A stretch of 64,000 nucleotides of DNA from Tianweitania sp. UT-5YL-CI-8. Lineage in GTDB: Bacteria > Pseudomonadota > Alphaproteobacteria > Rhizobiales > Rhizobiaceae. The position numbers and the translations under genes are program-made. Below the pieces are notes generated by a model, which saw only the letters and a list, made by a program, of their open reading frames with translations, was not told the DNA's origin and searched no databases. Each line of letters starts with the position of its first letter. Position 1 is the first letter of the stretch. This document shows, piece by piece, positions 44,616-53,299 of this stretch. The stretch is taken from contig NZ_JASCRR010000003.1 of assembly GCF_030010215.1 (NCBI RefSeq), forward strand, positions 62,001 to 126,000, given 5' to 3'.

Positions 44616-46487
44616 TCAATACAAGCCTCGCCGCTCACCGGTTCCCTGCGAACCGGCGAAGGACGTCACGATGGATCCTTCGCCAAGGGCGATCGGAGGC
44701 GGATCGTTCTCTATGATTACGAACTGGGCCTGATCTTTCTGCTCCACCAGGAACCGATAGAAGTGCTCCTTGAGCCCGCTATCCTTCACCTGCTTTTCGT
44801 CAGCATCCAACTCGCCATGCCTGGAGGTGAGGGGATCGCGGTAGCTCAGCAGAGGACTGTCGAGAACCACGATTCCTGGATGGGGAAGCTCCTTCTGCCG
44901 GCAGTACAGCAGGACGCCGATCTTGAACGCGGCGTTCATCAACGCGCGAACGCCCTTGCCGTTCGCGCGACGGCTTTTTCCGTCAATGAGAATATCGTGC
45001 GTCTTATCGTCGAAGGAGACGGTCGGCAGCCCCGGAAACTGCCAAGCATGAAGCACCGTCTGCACGGTGGTCGCAAATTCGTGCCCGGTCACACCATCTA
45101 TGCCGGATGTCACGCTGCCGCGGGGTAGGGACTTCGGTTTGAACGCCTCAAGCTGCGCCTTTCGGCGATGAAGCTCGTCAATGCGCTGTCGCAGGGCAAG
45201 GCCCTGCCTGGTCACGAAGCGGGCCGTGTCCAGCTCCTCGTAGGTGCGGCGCGTGGCGACTTCCAGCGGCTTCACCTCATCGAGCTGTCGGTCGATGTCT
45301 TCGATCTCGCCTGACAGCCGCTCGGCGCGTTTCAGCAATCCTTCTTGCTCGGCCTCCAGAGAACGTGTTGCCTTCGCAAGGTCGGCCCGCTCCGAAGCGA
45401 TCTTAGCCATCTCGGCCCGAACCGCCCTCTGGGTTATCTCAACCTCGTCGATGCCATGCGCGTGAAGCTGATGCGATGGATCCGCGCCGCAGAGCGGGCA
45501 GGGTCTGCGTGCACCCGCCAGCAGCGCCGCGCCCCCTTCCTCGAGCGATGCCAGTCGCTGCAGGTCGCTTTCATAAACGCTCTTGAGCAAAGCAAACCGC
45601 TGCAGCGAGAGCGATATCTCGGTCCGGCGCTCCTGGGCGTCTCTGAGAGATTCCATTTTCGACCGGCGATCCAAGCGAAGCTCGTCCAAGAGCGATTGGC
45701 GATCCGACATCGTCTGCTGGAGGTCGCGGATCGCTGCGGTTTGCTTTTCGGCCTGATCGCTCAGGTCCGGGTCACCGGGATAATCCCGCTCCCATTCCAG
45801 TTGCGCGGCCGCAATCATTTCGTCGATGATCTCGACCTTGCCCAAATTCGCGGTTCGCTGGGAATCGGGGTTCTGCGTGGTGACGATCGCGGAATCGTCG
45901 ACGCCGGTCAGGATGAATTTCAGAACGTTCTTGTCGAATGTCTCGCCGCTGCGGTCTGAAATTCGGATGGGGCTCCATTCCCCCATCATGTTCGTTTCTT
46001 CGGTGTAAACGTAGGCAGCATAGTGCCGGAACGTGAAAGCGTTCTTGTCGCCCGTCAGCGTTCGAGCAATCTCCTTCGTGCCGACCCCGAGTTCACCGAG
46101 CAGGAAACCCGACAGGCTCTCGCCCTTGCCGCGGTGATCCCAGGATAGTGTCCGATCGGGCCGACCAACTGACTCCGAATCCACCGAACCGATGTGGAGA
46201 CCGAAATCTCCGCCTTTCATCGCCCGCTCCAGCGTCACAGTACCGGTTACAGGAAGTTCGATCTCGAGCCAACATTTGTCGTAGCCCTGGGCCTCGGTGA
46301 TCGGCGGCAGGGGCGTCTTGGCGCCAGACATGAAGTCGAGCGCCTTGACGATATAGGATTTGCCGCTGTTCGAGGCGCCCCAAACGACGTTGATGCGCTC
46401 TCCAAACATGAGGGTGACGAGCTTTTTTCCAGGCCCCCTAATCGCAAGACGGCGAAGGAGGAAGCGCGCTGGATTGGAAGTGCTCAT
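44616..46487 (-). CDS. ABC-three-component-type ATPase
   Basis: 623 aa from the ATG at 46487, which overlaps the upstream stop (ATGA). Walker A VVWGASNSGKSY near residues 35-45; the middle has long coiled coil around a CPLCGAD zinc-hook-like knuckle (330-336); Walker B GIVVLDSPLLSYRDP at about 538-552. The chain is an SMC/Rad50-type ATPase shorter than the Lamassu-like one. ABC-3C systems (family defined by comparative genomics of ABC ATPases in conflict systems) pair such an ATPase with a middle component and an effector. Confidence 0.75.
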   Translation of the reverse strand: MSTSNPARFLLRRLAIRGPGKKLVTLMFGERINVVWGASNSGKSYIVKALDFMSGAKTPLPPITEAQGYDKCWLEIELPVTGTVTLERAMKGGDFGLHIGSVDSESVGRPDRTLSWDHRGKGESLSGFLLGELGVGTKEIARTLTGDKNAFTFRHYAAYVYTEETNMMGEWSPIRISDRSGETFDKNVLKFILTGVDDSAIVTTQNPDSQRTANLGKVEIIDEMIAAAQLEWERDYPGDPDLSDQAEKQTAAIRDLQQTMSDRQSLLDELRLDRRSKMESLRDAQERRTEISLSLQRFALLKSVYESDLQRLASLEEGGAALLAGARRPCPLCGADPSHQLHAHGIDEVEITQRAVRAEMAKIASERADLAKATRSLEAEQEGLLKRAERLSGEIEDIDRQLDEVKPLEVATRRTYEELDTARFVTRQGLALRQRIDELHRRKAQLEAFKPKSLPRGSVTSGIDGVTGHEFATTVQTVLHAWQFPGLPTVSFDDKTHDILIDGKSRRANGKGVRALMNAAFKIGVLLYCRQKELPHPGIVVLDSPLLSYRDPLTSRHGELDADEKQVKDSGLKEHFYRFLVEQKDQAQFVIIENDPPPIALGEGSIVTSFAGSQGTGERRGLY

Positions 46488-46969
46488 GTCGGGCCTGTCT
46501 GGAACGCTTCGGTCCAATCGCCGATCCGCTCCCGTACCAGCCGCTTAAACTGTACCTTGCTGTGGGTCTTCACCTGCTCGGCGAGCCAACGAGCACAAGC
46601 CTTCATCTGCACGGAGTAGTCCGTTTCGAGCAGCTCGACATAGGCCGCGGCCTCTTCGGAGGCGCGATAAACGATGCCTTCCTCGGCGCTCTCCTGGTCG
46701 ACGAGATGGCATCGCTGCATGAGCTGCAAGCTCGCCTCGATCAATCTCCGACGAACCAGAAGCTCACCTTTCCGGCCGGGGACCTCGGGATGCAGGCTAG
46801 GGGGACCGCCCAGATCAGCGGTGTGCACGACGACATGGTCGAACAGGACCATCTCGGCGAGGTCCAGCGTTTCCGGCCGCAAATGCTCCAGCACCACGAC
46901 GGCCCTGATGCCCGCCTCGAGAGGAGAGTTGAACAATCCTCCGAAATCGCTCCCGCTCACGGCGCCCAT
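46484..46969 (-). CDS. ABC-three-component middle component
   Basis: 161 aa, mostly helical. It starts with a strand/helix segment EAGIRAVVVLEHLRPETLDLAEMVLFDHVVVHTADLG, followed by KGELLVRRRLIEASLQLM and EEGIVYRASEEAAAYVELLET, the pattern of ABC-3C middle components (a winged-helix-like domain). It has no catalytic motif. Overlaps the effector gene by 13 bp and the ATPase start by 4 bp, so all three are translationally coupled. Confidence 0.72.
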   Translation of the reverse strand: MGAVSGSDFGGLFNSPLEAGIRAVVVLEHLRPETLDLAEMVLFDHVVVHTADLGGPPSLHPEVPGRKGELLVRRRLIEASLQLMQRCHLVDQESAEEGIVYRASEEAAAYVELLETDYSVQMKACARWLAEQVKTHSKVQFKRLVRERIGDWTEAFQTGPT

Positions 46970-47937
46970 TTCAGCCGCCCGTCATTCGCGAGGTGATGGC
47001 AAATCCCTTGCTTCACCGGGATGCGTACCGTGCGACCGATCAAACTCGCCGGCAGGATCGATGCGTGTTTCATGACCGCGTCGACGCGTTGGAGAAGCGT
47101 CTCGTGTCGATCGCGGTGCACCTCGATGACGCCGTGATAGACGTCCTCCTCAAACGTCCCGATTGCGCCTGGAGCCGTATTGTCCCGGTGAAACCGCTTG
47201 AACGAGGCGGCTTCGAAAAAGCGAGTGCGCTGATCGCGGAAATGGTCGCCGTGATCCGCATGCGCCAAGACATCGTCGGCCGATATGAAGGTGCCGCCGC
47301 TGGCTTCTCCATAGACGTGCCGGAGCTGGTCGACATAATGCGCCTCCTCCGGCTGAATGGCCGGCGGCGCGTCGCCAACGGGCGCTTCGTCCGGAACCAG
47401 ACCAAGCACCTTGGACAAGGCTGGTCCCGCGGCATGGTCCTTTACTAGCATCGGGGCGGTCAGGTGCTCGACGCGCGAAAAATCGAAGCCCTCGATCGCT
47501 GCTCTGATTTCAGGGGATAGCGCCACCGTTTCGCGCCGGGTTATGCTCTTGGAGCAGTGCTCGTCCCAGCCGTTGATCAACGCGGTTCCTAGGGTCGATG
47601 GGTTGTTGATCAGATCCATCAACGAGCCGACGATGCCGCGTGGCGCGACGAACACATATTTTTCGGGCAGGGTTCTGTATGCCCCCTGACAATGATGGAA
47701 AAACACCTTGCCGAGTTCGGCGAGCCCCTCGGACTTTCCAAGTTTGCCGCCTCGCGTCTTGCGTTTGCACTGAAAGAGATGCCAAGGCCCTTCGTGCCGA
47801 GCGCGGGTCAGGAAGCCGATCACGTCGCGGCCTTTGTCGTTTGCCGCGCCGATTCGCTCGACGCGATCGTATTGCTGGGTACGACGCTCCACCCACAGCT
47901 CGATGAATTCTTCGAGCTGCGTGTCATCGATCTCCAT
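46957..47937 (-). CDS. PD-(D/E)XK nuclease, probable effector of the ABC-3C operon
   Basis: 326 aa from the ATG at 47937 (frame open to 47961). The N-terminal nuclease domain has LEEFIELWVERR with Glu residues, GRDVIGF with Asp 38 and FQCKRK with Gln 56 and Lys 58, the D...QxK form of Mrr/Cap4-type endonucleases. The C-terminal two-thirds resembles the ABC-3C partner regions only by position. It is the first gene of the operon, upstream of middle component and ATPase. DNA cleavage as the defence output is inference. Confidence 0.75.
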   Translation of the reverse strand: MEIDDTQLEEFIELWVERRTQQYDRVERIGAANDKGRDVIGFLTRARHEGPWHLFQCKRKTRGGKLGKSEGLAELGKVFFHHCQGAYRTLPEKYVFVAPRGIVGSLMDLINNPSTLGTALINGWDEHCSKSITRRETVALSPEIRAAIEGFDFSRVEHLTAPMLVKDHAAGPALSKVLGLVPDEAPVGDAPPAIQPEEAHYVDQLRHVYGEASGGTFISADDVLAHADHGDHFRDQRTRFFEAASFKRFHRDNTAPGAIGTFEEDVYHGVIEVHRDRHETLLQRVDAVMKHASILPASLIGRTVRIPVKQGICHHLANDGRLKWAP

Positions 47938-48319
47938 TAGCCGAACAGCAAGGCTAGTCACGACGGTTCAGTAACTCAAATAAAACAGACTACCGCCGTG
48001 CGAACTGCAAAGGTTAATTCCGCAACCGATCAACGTTGCTACCCTGCAAATCCCGTCACCGACATTTATTATCGTCACGAATCCTACTCCCCCGACCACG
48101 ACCGATTCTACCTTAAGAATCTGGCTTTGCCCATTGCCCCTCCGGGCTCGACCGCATCACAGCCAGTTTGCTTAGGCCTGCGCGATCCACCGCTTCCGGA
48201 CCGGGGGCTTTAAGTTAGCGGGTGCAAAACAGTGTAATCGGCCGTGAATGCAGGATGATGCACTATAGTTTCAATACTCCATTCGCGGATCCAACGTAAG
48301 CGTACAGAATACGATAATC
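47938..48319. other. Intergenic region between the ABC-3C operon and the trb cluster
   Basis: About 382 bp without a supported gene; a 71-codon plus-strand frame (47998-48213) has no recognisable feature. This gap is AT-richer than both flanks and must hold the promoter of the ABC-3C operon (minus strand) and the 3' end of the trb transcript. No terminator hairpin, tRNA or direct repeat was found. Confidence 0.5.
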
Positions 48320-48571
48320 TCAGATCGGATTTTGCTGTTTCGCTCCATGCGTCGCATCTGACCTTTTCGCTTTTCGGAATCCTTTGTCGGTCGCCATGAA
48401 TCGCTGCACCATCGGCGCAACCAACTTGGCGGGCTCGGGCGCAGGCTGGGTGCTCCCGCGCGCGATCGCCTCGGCATAAGCGACAAGATCGCGATGGACG
48501 GCGGCCGGCAGCTCGACGGTGAGCTTGACCGGCTTGTCGTCCGGGATGGCGGAGAGCTTGAGCTTGGTCAT
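48320..48571 (-). CDS. DUF2274 protein at the end of the trb operon
   Basis: 83 aa, LKLSAIPDDKPVKLTVELPAAVHRDLVAYAEAIAR, a ribbon-helix-helix-like start typical of DUF2274, which in integrative conjugative elements follows trbI. Its start overlaps the trbI stop by 4 bp. Role unknown; the RHH-like helix suggests DNA binding or a pore-assembly accessory. Confidence 0.85.
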   Translation of the reverse strand: MTKLKLSAIPDDKPVKLTVELPAAVHRDLVAYAEAIARGSTQPAPEPAKLVAPMVQRFMATDKGFRKAKRSDATHGAKQQNPI

Positions 48572-49761
48572 GACCGCTCCTTGGCGGCCCCGTAGGGCTG
48601 CATGACGAGGTCGCGATTGACGATGACCCGGACGGGGAAGCCCGGCCGGATGGTGAGCGTCGGCTGGATATTGAGCTGGCGGCGCACGATCTGCCGGTCG
48701 ACGTCGGAGGCGGTGTCCTGGGCGCTCTCGCGAATCGCCTTAGCGATTTCGTTCTCGTTGTCGCCCGAGCCGATCTCGGTGCCTACGCCGAGCAGCGTCG
48801 AGAGCAATGTCGCCTTGAACAGTTGACCCCAATGATAGTCGACCTCGTCCTCGAGGCCGGAATAGCCTTGGGTGTCGGCGCCCTGGAGTCGTTCCAGCAC
48901 GATCGAGGTGCCGTCGGGCATGATGATGCGGTTCCAGACCAGCAGTACGCGGGATTGGCCGAAGGCGACCTGGCTGTCGTATTGACCGATCAGACGTGCG
49001 CCTTGCGGGATCAGCAGATGCGCTCCGGTCGGACTGTCGTAGACATGCTCGGTGACCTGGGCGGTGATCTGGCCGGGCAGATCGGACTTGATGCCGGTGA
49101 TGAGCGCGGCGGCGATGACGGTGCCGGCCTGCACGACATAGGGCGAAACCTTTTCCTGCACGCGATCGGAGCTGATCGTGCGACGGTCGGCGGCGGCATT
49201 GACGAAGGCGAGCTTGCGATCCTGCATGTTCTGGGCGGAACCGGGATCGAGCGGCGGCGGCTCGGCCGGGAGTGTCAGGCCGGTCGCCGGATCGATCGTG
49301 CCGAGCCTCGCGGGCTGCGCATCGGCCGCCCGCTCGCCGCGACTGCTGGTGAATAACGCCGCAACGCGGGCCGCCTCGATCTCGGCGAGCCGGCGCTGTT
49401 CTTCGGGATCGGCGCGGGGCGTCTGGATGTTCGGGGCGACGACGGGCTTGCCTTCCTCCTGCGCGCGCAGGATCGGTCCGCCGAGATCCCCCGGCAGCGC
49501 GGGGCCGAGTTTTGGGATGCCGGTATAGTCCTTCGGCAGGCGGGCCAACCCATCGGCCGGGGTGCGGTTGTCGGTGCTGTAGAGCTCGGTTGAGGACTGG
49601 TTGCCGCGGCGATTGGAATCGAGCGCCCAGACGAGCGCGCCGAGGATGGCGACGGCGCTGACACCGCTTAAGGCCATCAGCACCTTACGCGACAGCCGCG
49701 TGCCCTTCGGCGGTTCGGGCCGCAGGCGCAGCTCGGCTTTGATGTCGGGACCCCCTGTCAT
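48568..49761 (-). CDS. trbI: Conjugal transfer protein TrbI (VirB10-like)
   Basis: 397 aa from the ATG at 49761, overlapping the trbG stop (ATGA); a longer frame exists but is shadowed by trbG. Cytoplasmic N terminus, a single membrane helix (LMALSGVSAVAILGALVWAL), a Pro-rich periplasmic linker, then the beta-barrel VirB10/TrbI domain with IPQGARLIGQYDSQVAFGQSR and the outer-membrane antenna region. It links the inner-membrane energy module to the outer-membrane pore of the type IV secretion system. Confidence 0.93.
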   Translation of the reverse strand: MTGGPDIKAELRLRPEPPKGTRLSRKVLMALSGVSAVAILGALVWALDSNRRGNQSSTELYSTDNRTPADGLARLPKDYTGIPKLGPALPGDLGGPILRAQEEGKPVVAPNIQTPRADPEEQRRLAEIEAARVAALFTSSRGERAADAQPARLGTIDPATGLTLPAEPPPLDPGSAQNMQDRKLAFVNAAADRRTISSDRVQEKVSPYVVQAGTVIAAALITGIKSDLPGQITAQVTEHVYDSPTGAHLLIPQGARLIGQYDSQVAFGQSRVLLVWNRIIMPDGTSIVLERLQGADTQGYSGLEDEVDYHWGQLFKATLLSTLLGVGTEIGSGDNENEIAKAIRESAQDTASDVDRQIVRRQLNIQPTLTIRPGFPVRVIVNRDLVMQPYGAAKERS

Positions 49762-50795
49762 CGGAACAGCCCCGCGCTGCGCGCCGGCCGACCGTCGGTC
49801 CGGACGATGCGGACCCGCTTGGCGGAGTTTTTGTCGCCGAGGCGCAGCTCGGCGGCGGCGAAGAGGCGATCGACGACATAGTAGTTCTGCCGAGCACGGT
49901 AATTGACCAGTTCGGAATCGCCGGCGGAGCCGATGACGAAGAGCGGCGGCATCTCGCCCTGGCCGATGCCGGACGGGAACTCGATATAGACTTTGGAGCC
50001 GTCGTCGAAGGCGCGCAGCGGCCGCCACGGCGCGCTGTCGCCCTCGATCCGATAGCGGAAGTTGAGCTTCGAGATGTCGACGCCAGCGGCGACCGGCTGG
50101 ATCTCGGCGGCGCGCGCGTTCTGGCGACGCAGCGCGATCAACTGATCGTGCGGATACTGCCAGGAGACCGAGGCCATGTAGGTCTTCTCGGTCGATCGCA
50201 GCTCCATGTGATAGGTGCGCAGGTTGGTGTTGATGACGAGGTTGGTCTGTAGGTCGGGGCGCGTCGGCTTGACCAGGATATGAACCTGCTTGCGGTCGCC
50301 AGCGCCGCTCTCGGTGTCGCCGACGATCCAGCGCACGGTGTCGCCGGCGGCGACCGGGCCGGAGCCGACGAGTTGCTCGCCGGGCTGGAGCGCAATGTCG
50401 GTAACCTGGCCGGGCGCGGCATAGACCTGATAGAGCGCGCCGGCCGAGAACGGATAAACCTGAACGGCGTTGATGAAGCCGTTGCGGACGGGCTGCATGC
50501 GGGCAGCCTCATTGGCCTGAGCGATGCGGGTCTTCGGGTCTGTGGGTTCGGGGTTTGCCTTGCCGCCATCGACCGGCTTCAACTGGCCGGGCAGCGGCAG
50601 CGGCTTCGGAAGCTCGACCACCTTGACCGGGCCGATCGGATCGGCGGTCAGGGCTGCGGGAGCGGCATCGTCATAGTCGATCTCGGGTGGTGTGTATTTG
50701 CTGGCGCAGCCCGCGAGTGCCGTCGCCGACATCAGTACGGCGGCCAGCGCCAGCGAATGGCGTGCCCCTCTCTTGTTCATTGCCCCCTTCATCAT
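49758..50795 (-). CDS. trbG: Conjugal transfer protein TrbG (VirB9-like)
   Basis: 345 aa. Signal peptide with lipobox-like ATALAGC, then the VirB9/TrbG domain: VQVYPFSAGALYQVYAAPGQVTDIALQPGE, VKPTRPDLQTNLVINTNLRTYHMEL and a C-terminal YVVDRLFAAAELR. It is the outer-membrane-associated ring component of the mating pore. The start overlaps the trbF stop by 4 bp. Confidence 0.93.
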   Translation of the reverse strand: MMKGAMNKRGARHSLALAAVLMSATALAGCASKYTPPEIDYDDAAPAALTADPIGPVKVVELPKPLPLPGQLKPVDGGKANPEPTDPKTRIAQANEAARMQPVRNGFINAVQVYPFSAGALYQVYAAPGQVTDIALQPGEQLVGSGPVAAGDTVRWIVGDTESGAGDRKQVHILVKPTRPDLQTNLVINTNLRTYHMELRSTEKTYMASVSWQYPHDQLIALRRQNARAAEIQPVAAGVDISKLNFRYRIEGDSAPWRPLRAFDDGSKVYIEFPSGIGQGEMPPLFVIGSAGDSELVNYRARQNYYVVDRLFAAAELRLGDKNSAKRVRIVRTDGRPARSAGLFR

Positions 50796-51481
50796 CCCAT
50801 CTCCTTCGACCAGTTGATTGCGTTGACGTAGACGCCGAGCGGGTTGGCCCTCAGCTTCTCGGGCGTGCGCGGCGGCTGGACGACTACGGTCAGGATCGCG
50901 GTCCAGCGCTCCGTGCCGGCGATCTGTCCGTTCTCGTAGCGGCGCTCGCTCCAGGCGATGCGGAACGAGTCCGGCGAAGCGCGGATCACGCTGGAGATCT
51001 CGACAGTGACCTGCTGCTTGCCGACCTTCGTGAACGGGTCGTTCGACCGCGCGTAATCATTGAGAGCGATAGCGCCGCGATCGGTGGTGTATTCATAGGC
51101 GCGCAGCCAGTTCTGCCGCACGATGACCGGATCGGCGGGGATGGCGCGAACCTGTTCGATGAAGCGGGCGAGATGCCAGGCGATCTGCGGATCGGTGGGC
51201 CGATAGTCGGCGACGGCAGAGGCCACAGCCTGCGCCTCGCCGAAACGGTCGATCTGGACCACCCAGGGCACGACGGTGCCTTGCGTCGATTGCCAGATGA
51301 GCGCGGTGGCGAAGCCGCCGGCGAGCGCCAGCGACCCGAAGGCCATCAGGCGCCAGTTCTTCGCCTGCACGCGGGCCGAGCCGATGCGCTCGTCCCAGGT
51401 CTGCGCGGCCTTCTGATAGGGCGTTTCCGGTTCGGGCGTGCGCGCATAGCGCACGGAGGGACGTTTGAAGAAGTTCATCAA
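50792..51481 (-). CDS. trbF: Conjugal transfer protein TrbF (VirB8-like)
   Basis: 229 aa. A short cytoplasmic N terminus with RRPEPETPYQKAAQTWDERIG, a membrane helix (LMAFGSLALAGGFATALIW), then a periplasmic VirB8-like domain containing VQIDRFGEAQAV and SFRIAWSERRYENG. It nucleates assembly of the inner-membrane part of the pore. The start overlaps the trbL stop by 4 bp. Confidence 0.93.
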   Translation of the reverse strand: MMNFFKRPSVRYARTPEPETPYQKAAQTWDERIGSARVQAKNWRLMAFGSLALAGGFATALIWQSTQGTVVPWVVQIDRFGEAQAVASAVADYRPTDPQIAWHLARFIEQVRAIPADPVIVRQNWLRAYEYTTDRGAIALNDYARSNDPFTKVGKQQVTVEISSVIRASPDSFRIAWSERRYENGQIAGTERWTAILTVVVQPPRTPEKLRANPLGVYVNAINWSKEMG

Positions 51482-52854
51482 CGATCATCCTGATTGAGAG
51501 AGACGGACATGGAGCCGCCGCCGTGATCGCCGGAGCGGATGGCGTGGGCGGCCGCCGTCACGCCATGGCTTGCGGCCTGGCCACGCTTCATGCGGTTGGC
51601 CCAGGCCGGCGGCGTCGAGGGCGTGGAAGCGCCAGCGGACGCAGAAGCGGCATCGTTGGCCGCCTCCGGCATGCCGGCGACGGGAGACTGGCCGCCGGTC
51701 GCCGTCCATGCGGCGGCACGGCCGGATGTGCGGCTGGAGCGAAGGGACTCGGCTGCACGCGACATTGCGTTCCTGACGGGCTGGGCAGCCGCGCCCGCAC
51801 TGGCCTTGGCGACACCACCAAGCCCTGCCGCTACCGCTCCCATTCCGGTCTGCCCGGAGGTCGATGCCGCAAGACCGTAGGCTGTGGAGGCACTGCCAGC
51901 GAGATGAGCACCACCGCGGGCGGCTGCGGCGCTCATGCGCCCGCCGGCTCCGATCGCGCCGGCCGCGCCACTGAGGCCAGCCTTCGCGCCCATGAAGCCG
52001 GCTGCTCCCATTCCGGCGACGGCAAGGCCGGTGCCGACGGCAGCGCCAGCACCAAGCTGCGGTGCGCCGGAGACGAGGCCGGTCGCGATGCCGGGACCGA
52101 AGATCGACAGGCCCATCAGGGATAGCGCACCGAGAACGAGGGCGAGCGCGTCGGTTATGGTCGGCGTCCCGGAGAAGCTGGTCTTGAACTCATCGAACAG
52201 GCCGGAGCCGATGCCGACGATGACGGCGAGCACCAGGATCTTGATGCCGGAGGCGACGATATTGCCGAGCACTTTTTCGGCGAGGAAGGCCGTCTTGTTG
52301 AAGAGCGCGAAGGGAATGAGGATGAAGCCGGCGAGCGTCGTCAGCTTGAACTCGATGAGCGTGACGAAGATCTGCACGGCCAAAATGAAAAAGGCGACGA
52401 GAACGATCAGCCAGGCGATCATCAGCACCATGATCTGCACGAAGTTCTCGAAGAAGGCGATGTAGCCCATCAGCTCGCCGGCAGCCTTGAGGATGGGGTC
52501 GCCGGCATCGATGCCGACCTGGGCGACGCGGCCAGGCTGGAGCAGTTCGTCGGCGGAAAGCGACGATCCGCCCGCCTTCAGGCCGAGGCCGGAGAAGCTT
52601 TTGAAGACGATGCCGGCGAGATTATTGAAGTTGCCGATGATGAAGGCGAAGAAGCCGATATAGAGGGTTTTCTTCACGAGCCGCTGGAGCACGTCCTCGT
52701 CGGCGCCCCAGGCCCAGAACAGGCCGGCCAGCGTGATGTCGATGACGATCAGGGTCGAGGTGAGGAAGGCGACCTCGCCGCCGAGCAGGCCGAAGCCGGA
52801 ATCGATGTAGGAGGTGAAGGTCGCGAGGAAGCGATCGATGACGCCGGTGTTCAT
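51478..52854 (-). CDS. trbL: Conjugal transfer protein TrbL (VirB6-like)
   Basis: 458 aa. The N-terminal half has about six or seven membrane helices (FLTSTLIVIDITLAGLFWAW, IMVLMIAWLIVLVAFFILAV, and others), the polytopic TrbL/VirB6 core. The C-terminal 180 residues are low-complexity Ala/Gly/Ser and probably cytoplasmic or periplasmic and disordered. It forms part of the inner-membrane channel. Overlaps trbK by 4 bp. Confidence 0.92.
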   Translation of the reverse strand: MNTGVIDRFLATFTSYIDSGFGLLGGEVAFLTSTLIVIDITLAGLFWAWGADEDVLQRLVKKTLYIGFFAFIIGNFNNLAGIVFKSFSGLGLKAGGSSLSADELLQPGRVAQVGIDAGDPILKAAGELMGYIAFFENFVQIMVLMIAWLIVLVAFFILAVQIFVTLIEFKLTTLAGFILIPFALFNKTAFLAEKVLGNIVASGIKILVLAVIVGIGSGLFDEFKTSFSGTPTITDALALVLGALSLMGLSIFGPGIATGLVSGAPQLGAGAAVGTGLAVAGMGAAGFMGAKAGLSGAAGAIGAGGRMSAAAARGGAHLAGSASTAYGLAASTSGQTGMGAVAAGLGGVAKASAGAAAQPVRNAMSRAAESLRSSRTSGRAAAWTATGGQSPVAGMPEAANDAASASAGASTPSTPPAWANRMKRGQAASHGVTAAAHAIRSGDHGGGSMSVSLNQDDR

Positions 52855-53288
52855 GGTGCTGGCGCCTCTTCGGCGTCCGCGCCGGCCTCATCCGTCGCAG
52901 CAAACGGCAGGCGATCTTTGGCTTTGGAGGAGGGAGCCTCATCCGCCACGTCGCCTGCTGGCGGCGGAACTGAGCCAAAGCGTTCCGGCCTCGGCGGGGT
53001 TGGCCGATCGGGCATGCCGGCGCTGAAGAAGCGGCGGCGGTTTTCAGCCCATGCCCTGCGGCAGGCTGCAGCGTCGGCGGCCGCCATGCCGAGATCGCGG
53101 CAGCGGGCAAGTTCGCCGCGACCAAGTGGGGAATGGGCAGGCTCGCCGCCCGGATGATGGAGGCTTTGGGCGGGGGCATCCTCCGCACCGTTCCCTGGGC
53201 CATCTCCGCGCAGCGCCATGACGGCGGCAGTCATGGCAGCGCCGAGGGCGAGAACGGCACACATCCGGGCGGCGATCTTCAAATCCAT
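52851..53288 (-). CDS. Putative entry exclusion protein TrbK-alt
   Basis: 145 aa. Signal-like start (MCAVLALGAAMTAAVMAL), a segment LARCRDLGMAAADAAACRRAWAENRRRFF with two Cys, and a Pro/Ala-rich C terminus. The size, position between trbJ and trbL, and the CRxxxMAAADAAxCRxAWAENRRRFF motif match the TrbK-alt family, which replaces the short TrbK of plasmid RP4 in integrative elements. Entry exclusion (blocking redundant transfer) is inferred from family. Confidence 0.82.
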   Translation of the reverse strand: MDLKIAARMCAVLALGAAMTAAVMALRGDGPGNGAEDAPAQSLHHPGGEPAHSPLGRGELARCRDLGMAAADAAACRRAWAENRRRFFSAGMPDRPTPPRPERFGSVPPPAGDVADEAPSSKAKDRLPFAATDEAGADAEEAPAP

Positions 53289-53299
53289 GATCAGCCGCC

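Noticed and set aside
47998-48213. A 71-codon plus-strand frame between the ABC-3C operon and the trb cluster
   Set aside because: No ribosome-binding site, no recognisable features, codon use unlike the neighbours.
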